Of a stretch of DNA of 64,000 nucleotides, positions 8,906-16,891 are shown one piece after another. Source of the DNA: Galactobacter valiniphilus. GTDB taxonomy: Bacteria > Actinomycetota > Actinomycetes > Actinomycetales > Micrococcaceae. The notes under the pieces are model-generated. The model was not told where the DNA came from and made no database searches. It saw only the letters and a list, made by a program, of their open reading frames with translations. The DNA is taken from positions 62,001-126,000 of the forward strand of contig NZ_QQXK01000001.1 in NCBI RefSeq assembly GCF_003575975.1, given 5' to 3'. The stretch's first letter is position 1. Each line of letters starts with the position of its first letter. The translations under genes and the position numbers were made by a program.

Positions 8906-8974
8906 GCTTTGAGGCGTGTTCTGCGCTTTGAGGCGCGAGAAACGCGCCTCAAAGCGCAAGCTGCGCCTCAAAGC
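8906..8974. repeat. Intergenic palindromic element built from GCTTTGAGGCG units
   Basis: Four copies of the unit occur: direct at 8906-8916 and 8925-8935, inverted at 8945-8955 and 8964-8974. The inner stem TGCGCTTTGAGGCGCG (8922-8937) pairs perfectly with 8943-8958 over 16 bases with a 5-base loop. It lies between two minus-strand genes, upstream of the transporter and downstream of the transglutaminase gene end. Confidence 0.85.
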
Positions 8975-9005
8975 TTCGGCGAGCGCACGACGTCGGGCGC
9001 CCGCC

Positions 9006-9848
9006 TCAGGCGAGCAGCGTCACCTCCACCGAGGCCTCCATCCGGGAGGAGCCCTCGCCGTCGAAGACGCCGCGCAGCGGCGGCACGTCGCGGTAGTCGC
9101 GCCCACGGCCCACCACCACGTGGCGCTCGCCGATGGGGATGAGATTGGTGGGGTCGTAGCCCACCCAGCGCCCGGCGAAGTACTCGACCCACGCGTGGGC
9201 CTCGCCGGCCACGGCCTTGCCCTTCTCGGGCTCGCGCGAGGGGTGGAGGTAGCCCGAAACGTAGCGGGCCGGGATGCCCACGGAGCGCAGCGCGCCGAGG
9301 GCCACGTGCGCGATGTCCTGGCAGACGCCGCTGCCGAGCGCCCAGGCGTCGGCGGCCGTGGAATGCACGGTGGTGACGCCGGAAACGTACTTGATGGCCT
9401 CGCCCACGCGCTGGCACAGGGCCAGGGCGCTGGCGCCCACGTCCTCGGGCTCCAGAGCGTCCTGCGCCAGCTGGCGCACCCCGGAGGGCGGGGCCGTGAG
9501 CGGGGTCTGCACCATCATCTCGGCGAGCTCGAGCGAGCTCAGCGTGCGCGAGCACACCTCCTCCACGCTCATGGTGGGAACAAAGACGGCGGAGCGTTGG
9601 ACCGCCACCACCGTCTCGGCGCGCAGGTGCAGCTTGGTGTGCGCCTGCAGCAGCTCGAACTCCCCCACCGTGGTGCCGAAGCCGTCCACGCTGTGGCGCA
9701 GCGGTACCGGCGGGTCCAGCGTGATGGAGCTGGAGAGCACCGTCTGGTCCATCTCCTGCAGCGGGGAGATGCGGACCTCGTTGTAGGAGGCGTGCGCCGG
9801 GTTCTCGTAGAGGAACTCGAGCGTGTGGACGACCTTGAGGCGGCTCAT
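9006..9848 (-). CDS. Transglutaminase-like cysteine peptidase-fold protein
   Basis: This 280-residue protein has an N-terminal beta-rich region (MSRLKVVHTLEFLYENPAHA) followed by a transglutaminase/protease core. Its catalytic triad is visible as Cys176 (GSGVCQDIAH), His218 (GEAHAWVEY) and Asp232 (YDPTN). It is the third gene of a coupled three-gene operon with an alpha-E protein and a circularly permuted ATP-grasp enzyme, a widely conserved but uncharacterised set. Computational studies of ATP-grasp amidoligases predict peptide synthesis and processing for this set. ATG 9848 overlaps the upstream stop by four bases. The substrate is unknown. Confidence 0.9.
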   Translation of the reverse strand: MSRLKVVHTLEFLYENPAHASYNEVRISPLQEMDQTVLSSSITLDPPVPLRHSVDGFGTTVGEFELLQAHTKLHLRAETVVAVQRSAVFVPTMSVEEVCSRTLSSLELAEMMVQTPLTAPPSGVRQLAQDALEPEDVGASALALCQRVGEAIKYVSGVTTVHSTAADAWALGSGVCQDIAHVALGALRSVGIPARYVSGYLHPSREPEKGKAVAGEAHAWVEYFAGRWVGYDPTNLIPIGERHVVVGRGRDYRDVPPLRGVFDGEGSSRMEASVEVTLLA

Positions 9849-10792
9849 GAGGTGCTTCCGATCCAGGAGGGCTGGGCGTAGGAGGCGAAGTGGCGATCGC
9901 GCATGGCGTCCCCGGCGGCCACGAGGCTCGCCTGGACCTTGCGCATCCACGCCGGCATCTCGGTGCGCAGCTCGGCGGGGTCAACGTAGAGCAGCTCGCT
10001 GCGGATCCGCCCGAGGCCGGCCGTGGCGCCGCCCGGGATGACGGCGTCGCCGCGGTCCGGATCGAGCGCAGCGAGGCACCCGAGGGCGCCGTCGAGGCTG
10101 TGCAGGATGGAGCGGGAGAAATGCTTGTCCCTCACCAGGAAGTTGGCCGCCGCCTGCTCGGAGATCACGCCGCGGCAGGAGCGCAGGAAGGCCTCGTAGC
10201 CGCCGCACGCGCGCAGCAGGTTGACCCAGCTGGGGCCCTCCCCTGGGTCCCCCTCGGGGGCGCCCCAGCGGCGGGAGGCCAGGAGCCGGGCGGTCATGTC
10301 CGCCTGCTCGATGTCCCGCCCCAGGGCCAGGAAGTGCCAGCCCAGGTCGTGGCGCATCGAGACGTCGGCGATGCCCACCGCGAGGATCGAACGCTGGCGC
10401 ACCCATTCGAAGAAGGAATGCACCTTGTCCTGCGTAATGACCTCGGGCATGCGCGCGTTGGTGGTGTTGAGGACCTCCCAGAACTCGGCCGAGATGATCT
10501 CGCGGGCGCGTCGGGCATTCTCGCGAGCCGCGGCGAGGGAGAAGGCGATCGAAGAGGGCTCGGTCCGCGACGCCACGAGGGTGGAGATGAGGTCCTCGCG
10601 GCTCAGGGGGCGATCGGACGCCGGCGCCTGCGCCCCCAGCACGCCGAGCAGCAGGCGGCAGGCCTGCTCCTCGTCGGCCCACGGGTCCTGCAACAGCGTC
10701 TGCATGTGGACGTCGACCATGCGGGCCGTGCCCTCGCTGCGCTCGATGTAGCGCCCGATCCAGAACAGGCTCTCGGCGATGCGGCTCAGCAT
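9845..10792 (-). CDS. Alpha-E domain protein (DUF403)
   Basis: An all-helical protein of 315 residues with the characteristic N-terminus MLSRIAESLFWIGRYIERSE and the later block DMTARLLASRRWG. The family has no established biochemical activity and occurs almost always next to circularly permuted ATP-grasp and transglutaminase-like genes, as here. The start ATG 10792 lies inside the end of the upstream ATP-grasp gene (7-base overlap) and its stop overlaps the downstream gene by four bases, so the three proteins are probably made in fixed ratio. Confidence 0.9.
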   Translation of the reverse strand: MLSRIAESLFWIGRYIERSEGTARMVDVHMQTLLQDPWADEEQACRLLLGVLGAQAPASDRPLSREDLISTLVASRTEPSSIAFSLAAARENARRAREIISAEFWEVLNTTNARMPEVITQDKVHSFFEWVRQRSILAVGIADVSMRHDLGWHFLALGRDIEQADMTARLLASRRWGAPEGDPGEGPSWVNLLRACGGYEAFLRSCRGVISEQAAANFLVRDKHFSRSILHSLDGALGCLAALDPDRGDAVIPGGATAGLGRIRSELLYVDPAELRTEMPAWMRKVQASLVAAGDAMRDRHFASYAQPSWIGSTS

Positions 10793-12447
10793 GACTCCCC
10801 CTCGGCTCGGCCCTGCTGTTGCTGTTGTTGTTGCTGCTGGTGGTGCGCCTCCCCGTCCTCCGGCGTATCGAAGCCGGAGACCGAAGGAGCGGGGAAGGCG
10901 GCGGAGGCCGCCACGGCCTGCACCGGCGCCGGCCGGCGCCCGCGCCATGGATGCGAGGCCCCGCGCACGCCGTCCACCACCCAGGTGTCCTTGGAACCGC
11001 CGCCCTGGCTGGAGTTCACGACCAGCTCGCCCTCGGGCAGCGCCACGCGCGTGAGCCCGCCGGGCAGCACGTTGACCGTGCCCGAGTGGTTCACGGCGAA
11101 GGGACGCAGGTCGGCGTGGCGGGGCCGCACGCCGTCGCCCACCAGCGTGGGGAGCGTGGAGAGCACCACGAGCGGCTGGGCGATCCAGCCGCGCGGGTCC
11201 GCCCGGAGCCTGGACGCCATGGCGTTGCGTTCCTCGGCCGAGGCGTCGGGACCGATCATGATGCCCTTGCCGCCCGCGCCACCGACCGGCTTGACCACGA
11301 GCTCGTCGAGGCGATCGAGCACCTCAGCGAGCGCCTCCGGCTCCTCGAGCCGCCACGTCGGCACGTTGTCGATGATGGGTTCCTGGCCCAGGTAATAGCG
11401 GATCAGGTCGGGGACGTAGGTGTACATGAGCTTGTCGTCGGCCAGGCCGTTGCCCACGGCATTGGCGAGCGAGACCTTGCCCTCGCGGGCAGCCGCCATG
11501 AGGCCGGGCGTGCCAAGCACCGAATCGGGGCGGAACTGGAGCGGGTCGAGGTAGTCGTCGTCCACGCGGCGATAGATGACGTCAACGGGCCGCGCTCCCT
11601 CGGTGGTGCGCATGAACACGCGCCCGCCCTGGCAGTACAGGTCGCGGCCCTCCACGAGCTCCACGCCCATGAGCCGGGCGAGCAGGGTGTGCTCAAAGTA
11701 GGCGGAGTTGTAGACGCCGGGGGTCAGGACCACCACGGTGGGGTCGTCGACGCCCACGGGTGCCGAGGCCCGCAGCGCCTTCAGCAGCATGGCCGGGTAG
11801 CCGTCCACGGGCCGCACGCGCATGGTGCGGATGAGCTCCGGGAGCGTCTGCGAGATGGCGTCGCGGTTGGAGATCACGTAGGAGACGCCCGAGGGGATGC
11901 GCACGTTGTCCTCGAGGACGCGCACCGTGCCCGTCTCGTCGCGGATCAGGTCCACGCCGGCCACGTGGATGCGCACGCCGTTGGACGGCTCCACGCCGCG
12001 GGCCGAGCGGTAGTACTGCGAGGAGGAGGCGATCACGGCGGCGGGGACGATGCCGTCGCGGACCACGGCGGCCGGGCCGTAGACGTCCGCGAGGAACGCC
12101 TCCAACGCCAGCACGCGCTGGGAGACGCCCGCCTCGATGTGCTCCCACTCGCGCGCCTCGATGATGCGCGGCAGCGGGTCCAGCGGGAAGGGCGCCTCCT
12201 CACCGGCGAAGTCGAAGGTCACGCCGCGCGAGAGGTAGTTGCCTGCCAGCGCGTCGGTACGGCTGCGCAGCTCCTCCTGGTCGATGGTCTTCAGGACCCG
12301 GTGCAGCTCCAGGTACGCCTCGCGCGGGGCGGAGGGGCCAAAGCTCGTACTTGGAAACATCTCGTCCCAGCCGGCCACCCCGGCGGCCGAGCGGCGCGGC
12401 GGCGCCCCATCCGTATAGCCAGCGAAGAGATCCATCATGGGGGACAT
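10786..12447 (-). CDS. Circularly permuted ATP-grasp type 2 protein (DUF404/DUF407)
   Basis: This 553-residue enzyme belongs to the circularly permuted ATP-grasp family predicted to form amide bonds at the expense of ATP. Conserved blocks are VLEDNVRIPSGVSYVISNR, LTPGVYNSAYFEH, EGRDLYC, DVIYRRVDDDYLDPL and ELVVKPVGGAGGKGI. The C-terminus is atypical: after VNSSQGGGSKDTWV it has an Ala/Pro-rich tail ending in nine consecutive glutamines encoded by mixed CAG/CAA codons. First gene of the operon; alternative in-frame ATGs lie three and four codons after the chosen ATG at 12447. Confidence 0.9.
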   Translation of the reverse strand: MSPMMDLFAGYTDGAPPRRSAAGVAGWDEMFPSTSFGPSAPREAYLELHRVLKTIDQEELRSRTDALAGNYLSRGVTFDFAGEEAPFPLDPLPRIIEAREWEHIEAGVSQRVLALEAFLADVYGPAAVVRDGIVPAAVIASSSQYYRSARGVEPSNGVRIHVAGVDLIRDETGTVRVLEDNVRIPSGVSYVISNRDAISQTLPELIRTMRVRPVDGYPAMLLKALRASAPVGVDDPTVVVLTPGVYNSAYFEHTLLARLMGVELVEGRDLYCQGGRVFMRTTEGARPVDVIYRRVDDDYLDPLQFRPDSVLGTPGLMAAAREGKVSLANAVGNGLADDKLMYTYVPDLIRYYLGQEPIIDNVPTWRLEEPEALAEVLDRLDELVVKPVGGAGGKGIMIGPDASAEERNAMASRLRADPRGWIAQPLVVLSTLPTLVGDGVRPRHADLRPFAVNHSGTVNVLPGGLTRVALPEGELVVNSSQGGGSKDTWVVDGVRGASHPWRGRRPAPVQAVAASAAFPAPSVSGFDTPEDGEAHHQQQQQQQQQGRAEGESC

Positions 12448-12655
12448 TCATCCATAGGAATGTTTCCTGCGTAAGACCTGAATGAAGACTGCGCGCAACG
12501 TGGGCGGTTGGTCACCTTTCGGTGACCTTGGCCCGCTTGGAGCCTTCATGCCCGACGTCGCCCGGTAACGTCGCGCTTTCGGCGTCCGGTGGGCGGCCGG
12601 GCGCCACGCGGCCGGGCCACCCCGGCGGCGCGCGGCACGTTGTTGCAGGAGACGC

Positions 12656-12991
12656 ATGATCGGCACCATCGCCTACGCGGCGCTCGTCACGGTGGTCCTC
12701 GGCCTGTTGCTGTTCGCGGCGACGAGGCGCCGCGTGAGCGCCTGGCTCGCCTGGCCGCTCGGCCTGGCTTTCTGCTGGGGCGTGGAGCTCTGGCAGCTCA
12801 CCGGGGTTCCAGCGCGGCTGTCCTCGCAGGGGATCGGCTGGCGGCTCACCCTGGGCACCACCTTTGATTGGCGCGACGTTGCCCTGTACCCCGTGGGCGT
12901 CGCGCTCGCCGCGCTGGCCCTATGGGCCGTGCCAGCGCTGCGAGCGACAGCACGCCGACGCGGGGAAGCCGCGTCGGACCACCCAGCCTGA
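12656..12991 (+). CDS. DUF2809-family small membrane protein
   Basis: A 111-residue protein with three or four predicted membrane helices. The sequence VELWQLTGVPARL in the middle and TTFDWRDVALYPVGV toward the end match the DUF2809 pattern (glutamate-rich helix followed by a short DL-aY motif). ATG 12656 has a good ribosome-binding site (CAGGAG, 7 bases). It is a lone gene between the ATP-grasp operon and the peptidase. The 208 bases upstream hold only a short stem (GGTCACC, 12510-12527). Function unknown. Confidence 0.7.
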   Translation: MIGTIAYAALVTVVLGLLLFAATRRRVSAWLAWPLGLAFCWGVELWQLTGVPARLSSQGIGWRLTLGTTFDWRDVALYPVGVALAALALWAVPALRATARRRGEAASDHPA

Positions 12992-13054
12992 CGCGCGCCT
13001 TCGCCCTGAGCGAGAGCCCCACCGCCCCGCCCCGCCATGCGCCAAGATGGGTGC

Positions 13055-15295
13055 ATGACCACCCCCGAGCAGAGCCTGCCCACGCCGCCGATCGCGCCGA
13101 AGCGCCCCGTCAGCTCCACCCACCACGGCGACACCCGCACGGATCCGTGGGAGTGGCTGCGGGACAAGGAGTCTGCGGAGGTCCTGGCCCACCTTCACGC
13201 CGAGGACGCCTATGCGAAGGCCGTCACGGCCGATCAAGAGGCCCTGCGCCAGGAGCTCTTCGACGAGATCAAGGCCCGCACCGTGGAGACGGATCTCTCC
13301 GTCCCCGCCCGCGAGCGCGGCTGGTGGTACTACTCCCGCACCGAGGAGGGCAGCCAGTACGCCCTCCACGCGCGCATCCCCGCGCAGGACACGGGCGACA
13401 CGGAGGCCGATTGGACCCCGCCCACCCTGACCCCGGGCCAGCCGGTCCCGGGCGAGCAGATCCTCCTTGACGGCAACGCGCTCGCCGAGGGCCAGCCGTT
13501 CTTCTCCCTGGGCGGCCTCGACGTGAGCCGCGACGGCACGCTCCTGGCCTACGCCGTGGATAACGCCGGCGACGAGCGCTTCACGCTGCGCCTCAAGGAC
13601 CTCACCACGGGCGAAGACCTGGCGGACACGATCGAGGGCACCTTCTACGACCCGCAGCTCACGCCGGACGGCACGCGGGTCATCTACACCGTGGTGGACG
13701 CCTCCTGGCGCCCCGAAAAGCTCATGGTCCACGTCATCGGCACGGACCCGGCCGAGGACACCGTCCTCTTCACGGAGACCGACCCTGGCATGTGGCTCGG
13801 GGCCTCCACCTCCCCGGACGGCGAGGACCTCGTCATCAACATCGGCAACGCCGAGTACGGCGAGAGCTGGGTCTGGGCCGGCATGGACGCCGCCTCCCAG
13901 CCCGTCAAGGTGGTGCCGCGCGAGACCCGCACGCTGCACCAGGTCCTCCCCGTCACGCTGGAGGGCGAGCGCCGCCTCATCGTGCTCTCCGACCTCGACG
14001 CCCTCAACGGCCGCGTGGACCTCGCCCCGGCCGAGGGCGGCGACCCCGCCGCCTGGACGCCGGTCCTCCCGGCCCAGGACGAGGTGAAGTTCGGCGGCAT
14101 CGAGGCCACCGCCACGCACCTCATCGTCTCCGTCCGCGAGGACACCGTCCCCCGCGTCTGGACCCTGCCCCTGGCGGGTCTGGGCACGCCGGAGCAAGCG
14201 GCGCCCTCGGCGCCGCTCGCCGCGGCGGAAGGCACCCAGGTGCCTAGCGGCGCCGTGCCCGGCCACGCGCCGTCGGGCACCGACACGGAAGGAACCGCGG
14301 GCGAGGTGCCGCTCTCGGTGGCCTTCCGCTCCGCCGCCTTCGAGTCCCCCTACCTGCGGCTCGTGCGCGTGGGCGACCTGTTGCCCGCCGAGGTGCACGA
14401 TGTCCGCGCCGCCGACGGCGCCTCGCGCCTGCTCAAGACCACTCCCGTGCGGCACGTGAACCTGGACGACTATCGCGTGCACCGCGAGTGGGCCACGGCC
14501 CGCGACGGCGCCCGCATCCCGCTGACCGTCATGCACCACAAGAGCGTCACGAACGACGGCACGGCCCCGCTGCAGGTCTACGGCTACGGCTCCTACGAGG
14601 CGAGCATGGACCCGGTCTTCGGCATCCCGCGCCTCTCGCTCCTGGACCGCGGCGTGGTCTACGCCGTGGCCCACATCCGCGGCGGCGGCGAGCGCGGCCG
14701 CGAGTGGTACCTGCAGGGCAAGAAGCTTGCAAAGCAGAACACCTTCACCGACTTCGTCGACGCCACCGCCTGGCTGACCGAGAACGGCTGGGGCGACCCG
14801 GCGCGCGTCGCCGCCGTGGGCGGCAGCGCCGGCGGCCTGCTCATGGGCGCCGTGGCCAACCTGGCCCCGGAGCGCTACGCGGCGATCGTGGCGCAGGTGC
14901 CCTTCGTCGACCCGCTGACCTCCATCCTGGATCCCGAGCTGCCCCTCTCCGCCCTCGAGTGGGAGGAGTGGGGCAACCCCATCGAGGACGCCGAGGTCTA
15001 CGCCTACATGAAGTCCTACTCCCCCTACGAGAACGTGGGTTCCCTGCCCTACCCGGCCATCGCGGCGCGCACCTCGCTCAACGACACCCGCGTGCTCTAC
15101 GTGGAGCCTGCCAAGTGGGTGCAGGTCCTGCGCGAGCGCGGCACGGGAACCGAGCCCATCGTCATGACGATCGAGATGGACGGCGGCCACGGCGGCGCGT
15201 CCGGGCGCTACGAGGGCTGGAAGGACCGCGCCTGGGACAACGCCTTCGTCCTGACGCACCTGGGCGCCACGGCGCGCATCGCGCCGCTCGCCTGA
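13055..15295 (+). CDS. Prolyl oligopeptidase family serine peptidase (S9, oligopeptidase B-like)
   Basis: A 746-residue S9 peptidase that would cleave oligopeptides, probably in the cytoplasm as no signal peptide is seen. An N-terminal part (DPWEWLRDKES) leads into the beta-propeller (about 70-450). The alpha/beta-hydrolase domain has Ser591 in GGSAGG, Asp677 in LNDTRV and His712 in GGHGG. The YGSYE and AHIRGGGERGREWY blocks are typical of PtrB-like enzymes. A low-complexity insert at about residues 390-425 includes an APSGT unit encoded by the dispersed repeat (14267-14279). The start is ATG 13055; the upstream sequence is weak for a ribosome-binding site. Confidence 0.93.
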   Translation: MTTPEQSLPTPPIAPKRPVSSTHHGDTRTDPWEWLRDKESAEVLAHLHAEDAYAKAVTADQEALRQELFDEIKARTVETDLSVPARERGWWYYSRTEEGSQYALHARIPAQDTGDTEADWTPPTLTPGQPVPGEQILLDGNALAEGQPFFSLGGLDVSRDGTLLAYAVDNAGDERFTLRLKDLTTGEDLADTIEGTFYDPQLTPDGTRVIYTVVDASWRPEKLMVHVIGTDPAEDTVLFTETDPGMWLGASTSPDGEDLVINIGNAEYGESWVWAGMDAASQPVKVVPRETRTLHQVLPVTLEGERRLIVLSDLDALNGRVDLAPAEGGDPAAWTPVLPAQDEVKFGGIEATATHLIVSVREDTVPRVWTLPLAGLGTPEQAAPSAPLAAAEGTQVPSGAVPGHAPSGTDTEGTAGEVPLSVAFRSAAFESPYLRLVRVGDLLPAEVHDVRAADGASRLLKTTPVRHVNLDDYRVHREWATARDGARIPLTVMHHKSVTNDGTAPLQVYGYGSYEASMDPVFGIPRLSLLDRGVVYAVAHIRGGGERGREWYLQGKKLAKQNTFTDFVDATAWLTENGWGDPARVAAVGGSAGGLLMGAVANLAPERYAAIVAQVPFVDPLTSILDPELPLSALEWEEWGNPIEDAEVYAYMKSYSPYENVGSLPYPAIAARTSLNDTRVLYVEPAKWVQVLRERGTGTEPIVMTIEMDGGHGGASGRYEGWKDRAWDNAFVLTHLGATARIAPLA

Positions 15296-15330
15296 GCCGT
15301 CCCGGGGGCAGCGATCCCCTCACGTCCCTG

Positions 15331-15362
15331 CCGCGGGCCCCTTCTTCTGGAGGGGCCCGCGG
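15331..15362. terminator. Stem-loop after the S9 peptidase gene
   Basis: CCGCGGGCCCC (15331-15341) pairs with GGGGCCCGCGG (15352-15362) around TTCTTCTGGA. No T-tract follows. The right arm abuts the start of the DUF1275 gene, so it may also hide that gene's ribosome-binding site. Confidence 0.6.
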
Positions 15363-15366
15363 CGGC

Positions 15367-16172
15367 ATGATGGGCGCCATGTGGTTCAGGGACCTGCTGG
15401 CGACCTTCCGCCCGGGCGCGAGCGCGAAGGACGGCCCGCTGCCGCCGCTCTTGCTCGCCCTGACGCTCCTGACGGGGCTCGTCGACGCCCTCTCCTACCT
15501 CGTGCTCGGCCACGTCTTTGTCGCCAACATGACCGGCAACGTGGTCTTCCTCGGCTTTGCCCTCCCGGGCGTGGGCTGTTTCTGGGCGCCGGCCTCGATC
15601 GCGGCGATCGCCGCCTTCGGCGTCGGGGCGCTGGCGGGCGGGCACTGGATCGCGCCGGCCAGCGTGTTGCGGGCCGCGGCACGCTGGCGGGCGGGCGCTG
15701 GATCGCGCCGGCCAGCGTGCCGCGGGCCGCGGCCCTCTGGCGCACGACGGCGTGCCAGGCCCTCCTGGGGCTCCTCGCCTGGGCCGCGTGGGCCGTAAGT
15801 TCGGGCGACGCTCCCGGCGGGGCGGTCGCCGGCACGTTCGCCTCGCTGCTCGTCATCGTGCCGCTCGCCGTGGCCATGGGCCTGCAGAACCACACGGCGA
15901 GGTCCCTCAAGGTCGCGGATCTGACCACCACGGTGCTCACCCTGACCATCACCGGGCTCTTCGCCGATTCCTCCGGCCCGGGCGGCGCCCCGCACCAGGG
16001 CCGCCGGCTGCTCTCCATCCTGGCCATGGGCATCGGCGCGGCGCTCGGCGCCTGGGCCGTGCTGGGCGGGCTCACGTGGCTCGTCTTTCTCGGCTGCGTT
16101 CTGCTCCCGGCGGCCGTCGCCGTGGCCGCCTGGCGGGCCGGGCGCTCGGCGCCCGCCTGGAGCGAGACGTGA
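15367..16172 (+). pseudogene. DUF1275 (YoaK-like) membrane protein, frame broken by a 53-bp tandem duplication
   Basis: Residues of a DUF1275 membrane protein are split over two frames. The first part (from ATG 15367: LTLLTGLVDALSYLVLGHVF, MTGNVVFLG) ends its homology at about 15680. The second part (QALLGLLAWAAWAV, AMGLQNHTARSLKVADLTTT) continues in the +2 frame to TGA 16172. The cause is visible: 15629-15681 is repeated with four differences as 15682-15734. The unit is 53 bases, not a multiple of three, and removing one unit restores a single 250-codon frame. It may be a pseudogene, a reversible phase-variable gene, or a collapsed or expanded repeat error in the assembly. Confidence 0.85.
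15629..15734. repeat. 53-bp tandem duplication (two units)
   Basis: Unit 1 is 15629-15681 and unit 2 is 15682-15734, with 49 of 53 bases identical. The four differences show it is not a trivial copying artefact of one read. It lies inside the DUF1275 gene and shifts its frame. Confidence 0.9.
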
Positions 16173-16210
16173 GCACCCGCCGTCGGGCGTTGCGGCCGTC
16201 ACCCGATCCT

Positions 16211-16273
16211 GTGACGCTTGACACAAGCGTCACTCGGGGCATAGCTTCCAGTTACTGACAGACCGTTCGGTCA
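16211..16273 (+). promoter_or_regulatory. paaI-paaK promoter with PaaR-type operator and a second perfect dyad
   Basis: The -35 TTGACA (16218-16223) and -10 TAGCTT (16242-16247) are 18 bases apart. The PaaR-type dyad GACCGTTCGGTC lies at 16261-16272, just downstream of the -10. The -35 is embedded in a second, perfect dyad GTGACGCTTG-ACA-CAAGCGTCAC (16211-16233), absent from the other paa promoters. Confidence 0.75.
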
Positions 16274-16318
16274 CTAAAGGGCGCCCGCGTCCTCGCACCG
16301 CCGCAGGGAAGGAAGCGC

Positions 16319-16783
16319 ATGAGCGCAGAAGCCACGGAACTGGGGGCCCGCCTGGGCGCGCAGCACAAGATCCTCGAGTTCGATCACTGCTCGCACTGGC
16401 TCGGCGTGGAACCCGTCGAGGTCGAGGACGGCCGCGTGGTCATCGAGATGACCCTGCGCAAGGAGATGCTCAACGGCTTCGGCATCGCCCAGGGCGGCAT
16501 GCTCTTTACCTTCGCCGACGTCGCGTTTGCCATGGCCTGCAACGAGGCCGAGGGTGCCGAGGACCACTACACCGTGGCCCAGGGTGCCGACGTCAACTTC
16601 CTGCGCCCCGGCCAGCCGGGGCGCCCCATCCGCGCCACCGCCGTCCGCCGCGTCCAGCAGGGACGCAGCGGCCTGTACGACATCACCGTCACGCAAGAAA
16701 ACGCCGACGGCTCGGTCTCCACCCTCCTGGAGTTCCGCGGTCGCTCCCGCACCGTCATGGGCGCCCCGCCCATCGTTCGTTAG
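16319..16783 (+). CDS. paaI: Hotdog-fold acyl-CoA thioesterase PaaI
   Basis: This 154-residue hotdog thioesterase hydrolyses stalled hydroxyphenylacetyl-CoA and related thioesters, recycling CoA in the phenylacetate pathway. The signature NGFGIAQGGMLFTFADVAFAM includes the family HGG-like turn, here with Gln-Gly-Gly, and the catalytic Asp (FADVAFA). The gene starts 46 bases after the PaaR-type dyad and is followed after a 108-base gap by paaK, with which it is probably co-transcribed. Confidence 0.9.
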   Translation: MSAEATELGARLGAQHKILEFDHCSHWLGVEPVEVEDGRVVIEMTLRKEMLNGFGIAQGGMLFTFADVAFAMACNEAEGAEDHYTVAQGADVNFLRPGQPGRPIRATAVRRVQQGRSGLYDITVTQENADGSVSTLLEFRGRSRTVMGAPPIVR

Positions 16784-16891
16784 CCCCGCAACGACTCACC
16801 CGCGGTCCCCTCGCCGCACACCGGCCGGCGGTTCGTTCCACCGGCGCCCACCCGCACGCAGCACCCACGCAGAATCCAGGAAGGCTCAACG

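Noticed and set aside
12920-15259. 779-codon minus-strand frame opposite the S9 peptidase
   Set aside because: The peptidase strand has an intact Ser/Asp/His triad and family blocks; the opposite frame has no motif and biased composition.
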